Source: an uncultured Eubacteriales bacterium
GTDB lineage: Bacteria; Bacillota; Clostridia; Lachnospirales; Lachnospiraceae
Length of the DNA stretch: 5,814 nt
Reading direction: 5' to 3'
Assembly (NCBI GenBank): GCA_900313855.1
Contig: OMSZ01000052.1
Location: forward strand, 1-5,814
Position numbers and translations under genes: made by a program. Shown piece by piece: positions 3,342 through 5,814 of the stretch. The notes beneath the pieces were generated by a model. It did no database searches, was not told where the DNA came from, and was given only the letters and a program-made list of their open reading frames with translations. Within the stretch, counting starts at the first letter, position 1. Every line of letters starts with the position of its first letter.

Positions 3342-5814
3342 TCAAACAAACACAAGTCCGTCGTCATCATCCTCATCCTTGCTGATAGAAAGCATACTGT
3401 TCTCTCCACCACCGGACATGAGAAGTGTAAGACCTATCTGCTTATTGGCTCTCTCGCCTGTCGCGATATAAATCTCGCCGGACTCAACCAACGTCAGCGC
3501 TATCTCTAACGCCTGATCCTTGAATCTCATAAGCTCACGTCTGTCGATAGAGCTTAACTTGAACAGATACTGGTTCTTAGTACTGATAAGCAGGATACTG
3601 TATTTGTTATTACCGGCTTTCCTTGTAAGCATTCCGGAACCTACCATTCTCGAATTGGCAACAAGGATCTCGGCATTTTCTTCATCAGCATACTCTTTGT
3701 AGATAAGATTAAATACCTTATTGTATTCCTCATCCGTCTCGACCTTGACAGGCATCTCGGCAACAGCAAACTCAACTGCCGAATCCGCGAAACGTATCGT
3801 ACCACCCTCATCATTGATAACAGCGGTACAGCTCTTTGGAACCTGAAGTCTGAAGAACTTGTTCTGAATAACCTTGTTAGAATCACTCTCAACAGGATTA
3901 AGAAGCTCCTTGAATTTCTCCTCAATCATATGCATAGATGTAAGCGCATCCGAATCGCCTGCCCTTACAACATCCTTAAGACCCTCATAAAGTCTGTCAA
4001 GATCCGGAGTAAGCTTCTCATGCATCTCTAACAGATTCTTAACCGCCGGAATAGAACCCTTCTTAGCAACATCAAAGTACAAACGCTGCTTCTCCTCATC
4101 CGAAACGCCCTGAGAGATCTTATTCTCAATAACCTTATAAAGATATTCCTTAGAGAAATCCTGATAGCCGGCCTCATAAGCCTTGAAGAAATAATCAAGA
4201 CTCCTTATCGGACCGTCATAGCCTTCCTCTTTCTCCTTATTCTCGCAATAAACGCCGAATTCATAAGCGGCCTGAACGCTTCCAAGCTCGATCGCTGTCT
4301 TGAACGCCTTCTCTATCTCACGCTCGCTTGCCATGTAGAATACCTGATCCTTCTTATTCATGGCAACCTTAAATGCAGTATCGGCAACGCCATCCTTAAC
4401 CGCCTGCTCCCACATTTCCACTGTAGGCTGCAGCTGCTCAGGATTACCTATGCTCTCAATATCCTTAATATACGGCTCTGCCTCGAAAATACCGTTATCC
4501 AGCGCCCTCTTAAGATATGAAAGCGCCTTCTCTCCATCACGCTTACCGTCATCAATAAGACCGTAATAGTAGAAACGTCCAAGATAGAACGGAACTCTCT
4601 TATGCTGTAATCTGTCGGCATTCTCATACCATACCTTTGCATCACCGTATCTCTTTAACTGCTGATCGTAAATGGTACCGATAAGGAACGCAAGATCAGG
4701 ATCCTTGTTAGAATCAAAGAGCTGCTGCGCATAGCTTATTGTCTTATCGATATCTCTATACGGACTATCCTCATCATAGTAAAGCTCTATGAGAAGATAA
4801 CTTGCCTGAGTACTTCCGTGCTGTAATGCAATGGTGGCATTCTCCATCGCCTTATCATAATCTTCCATATTATAGAAGTATAATGCTTCGTTATAATACT
4901 GAATTTCTGTCCTGTTCGCGCTCTTATCAGAAAGCAGTGTCGGTATTACGAATGCAAATGAGTTAGCAACCTCGAAGATGATCTCATTATACTGCTCCAT
5001 GATATCCATTGTTGAACAGATAAATCTAAGGCATGCCCAGCGGTTCTTCTGCTTGAATACAAAGGAAACTATACCCTTATCCATCTCCTTATGATAAAAT
5101 CTTGCGGAAATACCGTTAGCATACTCTGTTATATATGGTGTTATGTTAACCTCGCAGTCATAGGCTTCATTCATATAATAAAGATAATCGTCTATCTTAC
5201 GAGGTGATTCCTTAGGAACTGTTGTATATGTTACATAGATCGCGAAATCCGAATAGGTATGGCTCGGTGCATAATACTCTTCATCAGTATCAACATCAAT
5301 ACTCTTAACCCAGTCCTTAGGAAGCTTGTGAATATAACCCTCCACCTGATCATGAACATAGGTATACTGATACTGAAGCTTCGTTGCATCATTAGGCTTA
5401 TAGTGGAATTCTATTCCCTTCGCCTTTCTCTTTTCTGAAATCTCAGAATAAATCTTATCCTTCTCTTCAAACTCAATACTGTCGGCATGAGTCTCATTAT
5501 ATTCAATCCTGTCAACAGCCGCCTTAGCCTTGGCATCACCCTTGTCGGCAAGCTTCTGATACCACGCCTTAGCTTTATCAATATCAACCGGAACAATGAA
5601 ATCACTCTTCATTCCGTTCTCATCTATTCTGTTAAGACCATTCTCATATATATCACCAAGCCTCATGAAAGCCTGAGTGATATTATGCTCCGTAGCCTTC
5701 TCAAGATATGTTATGGCTTTGGAAAAATTCTGAATATCAAGCATTAAAAGACCAAGCTTGTATAAAAGATTACCATCCTCTACAAACTGAATATATCTCT
5801 CATAATACTTAGCA
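3342..5814 (-). CDS. Sel1/TPR-like repeat protein with two non-repeat alpha/beta domains, C-terminal 823 residues (start beyond right edge)
   Basis: The frame is open to the edge; the ATG at 5744 is internal, since 23 in-frame codons of the same repeat style precede it with no stop and no ribosome binding site there. Helix pairs of Sel1/TPR type (A..YLEKA, A..LG.IYENG, KAKAWYQKLADKGDAKAK, GDAKVWYENA, ALSYLKRALDNG) occur near 5814-5500 and across about 4900-3900. Two non-repeat regions interrupt them: one at about 5393-4935 (KDWVKSIDVD, FAIYVTYTTV) and one at about 3869-3480 (FFRLQVPKSC, EFAVAEMPVK, YLFKLSSIDR). Both look like a PsbP/DcrB-like alpha/beta fold of about 130-150 residues; this fold call is tentative. 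The protein ends in KDEDDDDGLVFV. No signal peptide or helix is visible in this part, so it is probably cytoplasmic. Sel1 repeats bind other proteins; partner and pathway are unknown. Confidence 0.92.
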   Translation of the reverse strand, partial: AKYYERYIQFVEDGNLLYKLGLLMLDIQNFSKAITYLEKATEHNITQAFMRLGDIYENGLNRIDENGMKSDFIVPVDIDKAKAWYQKLADKGDAKAKAAVDRIEYNETHADSIEFEEKDKIYSEISEKRKAKGIEFHYKPNDATKLQYQYTYVHDQVEGYIHKLPKDWVKSIDVDTDEEYYAPSHTYSDFAIYVTYTTVPKESPRKIDDYLYYMNEAYDCEVNITPYITEYANGISARFYHKEMDKGIVSFVFKQKNRWACLRFICSTMDIMEQYNEIIFEVANSFAFVIPTLLSDKSANRTEIQYYNEALYFYNMEDYDKAMENATIALQHGSTQASYLLIELYYDEDSPYRDIDKTISYAQQLFDSNKDPDLAFLIGTIYDQQLKRYGDAKVWYENADRLQHKRVPFYLGRFYYYGLIDDGKRDGEKALSYLKRALDNGIFEAEPYIKDIESIGNPEQLQPTVEMWEQAVKDGVADTAFKVAMNKKDQVFYMASEREIEKAFKTAIELGSVQAAYEFGVYCENKEKEEGYDGPIRSLDYFFKAYEAGYQDFSKEYLYKVIENKISQGVSDEEKQRLYFDVAKKGSIPAVKNLLEMHEKLTPDLDRLYEGLKDVVRAGDSDALTSMHMIEEKFKELLNPVESDSNKVIQNKFFRLQVPKSCTAVINDEGGTIRFADSAVEFAVAEMPVKVETDEEYNKVFNLIYKEYADEENAEILVANSRMVGSGMLTRKAGNNKYSILLISTKNQYLFKLSSIDRRELMRFKDQALEIALTLVESGEIYIATGERANKQIGLTLLMSGGGENSMLSISKDEDDDDGLVFV

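Noticed and set aside
3205..3471. 88-codon plus-strand open frame at the end of the Sel1-repeat gene
   Set aside because: It runs through the XRE remnant's stop region and the minus-strand terminator and then antisense to the Sel1 gene; there is no ribosome binding site.
3641..3925. 94-codon minus-strand frame inside the Sel1-repeat gene
   Set aside because: It is an alternate-frame shadow of the well-supported repeat protein, rich in Arg and Ser as such shadows are.

Overview
This 5.8-kb window is AT-rich, has strong GGAGG-type ribosome binding sites, and carries Bce/FtsX-type ABC transporter genes, a Sel1-repeat protein and small accessory genes. This points to a low-GC Firmicute, most likely a gut or rumen Clostridia member of the Lachnospiraceae type. 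That placement is inference from style; no rRNA or marker gene is present.

Layout, left to right. Positions 1-979 (minus) hold the N-terminal 326 residues of an FtsX-family ABC permease cut by the window edge. It overlaps by 14 nt its partner ATPase at 966-1727 (minus), so the two are translationally coupled and should form one exporter or peptide-sensing/resistance complex. The ATPase has every nucleotide-binding motif, but a 12-T homopolymer replaces the short stretch normally conserved just after the H-loop. The 1758-1880 gap holds two dyads that may be operators. A small two-helix membrane protein of unknown function with a TTG start follows at 1881-2339 (minus).

Positions 2363-3236 are a patch of accessory DNA. 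It begins with the truncated N-terminus of a serine recombinase (2363-2545, minus) and ends with the C-terminal half of an XRE-family regulator that has no start (3042-3236, plus). Between them is a compact module: a 31-codon hydrophobic peptide gene (2760-2855, minus) with a perfect AGGAGG, its promoter near 2968-2996, a facing plus-strand promoter at 2642-2670, and a shared hairpin terminator at 2729-2766. The two convergent transcripts would overlap at their 3' ends, the architecture of a type I toxin-antitoxin locus. Both transcripts would also begin with almost the same leader, because the DNA carries it as an inverted repeat (2684-2707 and 2931-2960). This module is the most interesting part of the window.

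Positions 3342-5814 (minus) are most of a large Sel1/TPR-like repeat protein, still open at the right edge. It has two separate non-repeat alpha/beta domains and an acidic C-terminal tail, and is followed by a clear intrinsic terminator (3281-3310). Nothing in the window ties it functionally to the other genes.
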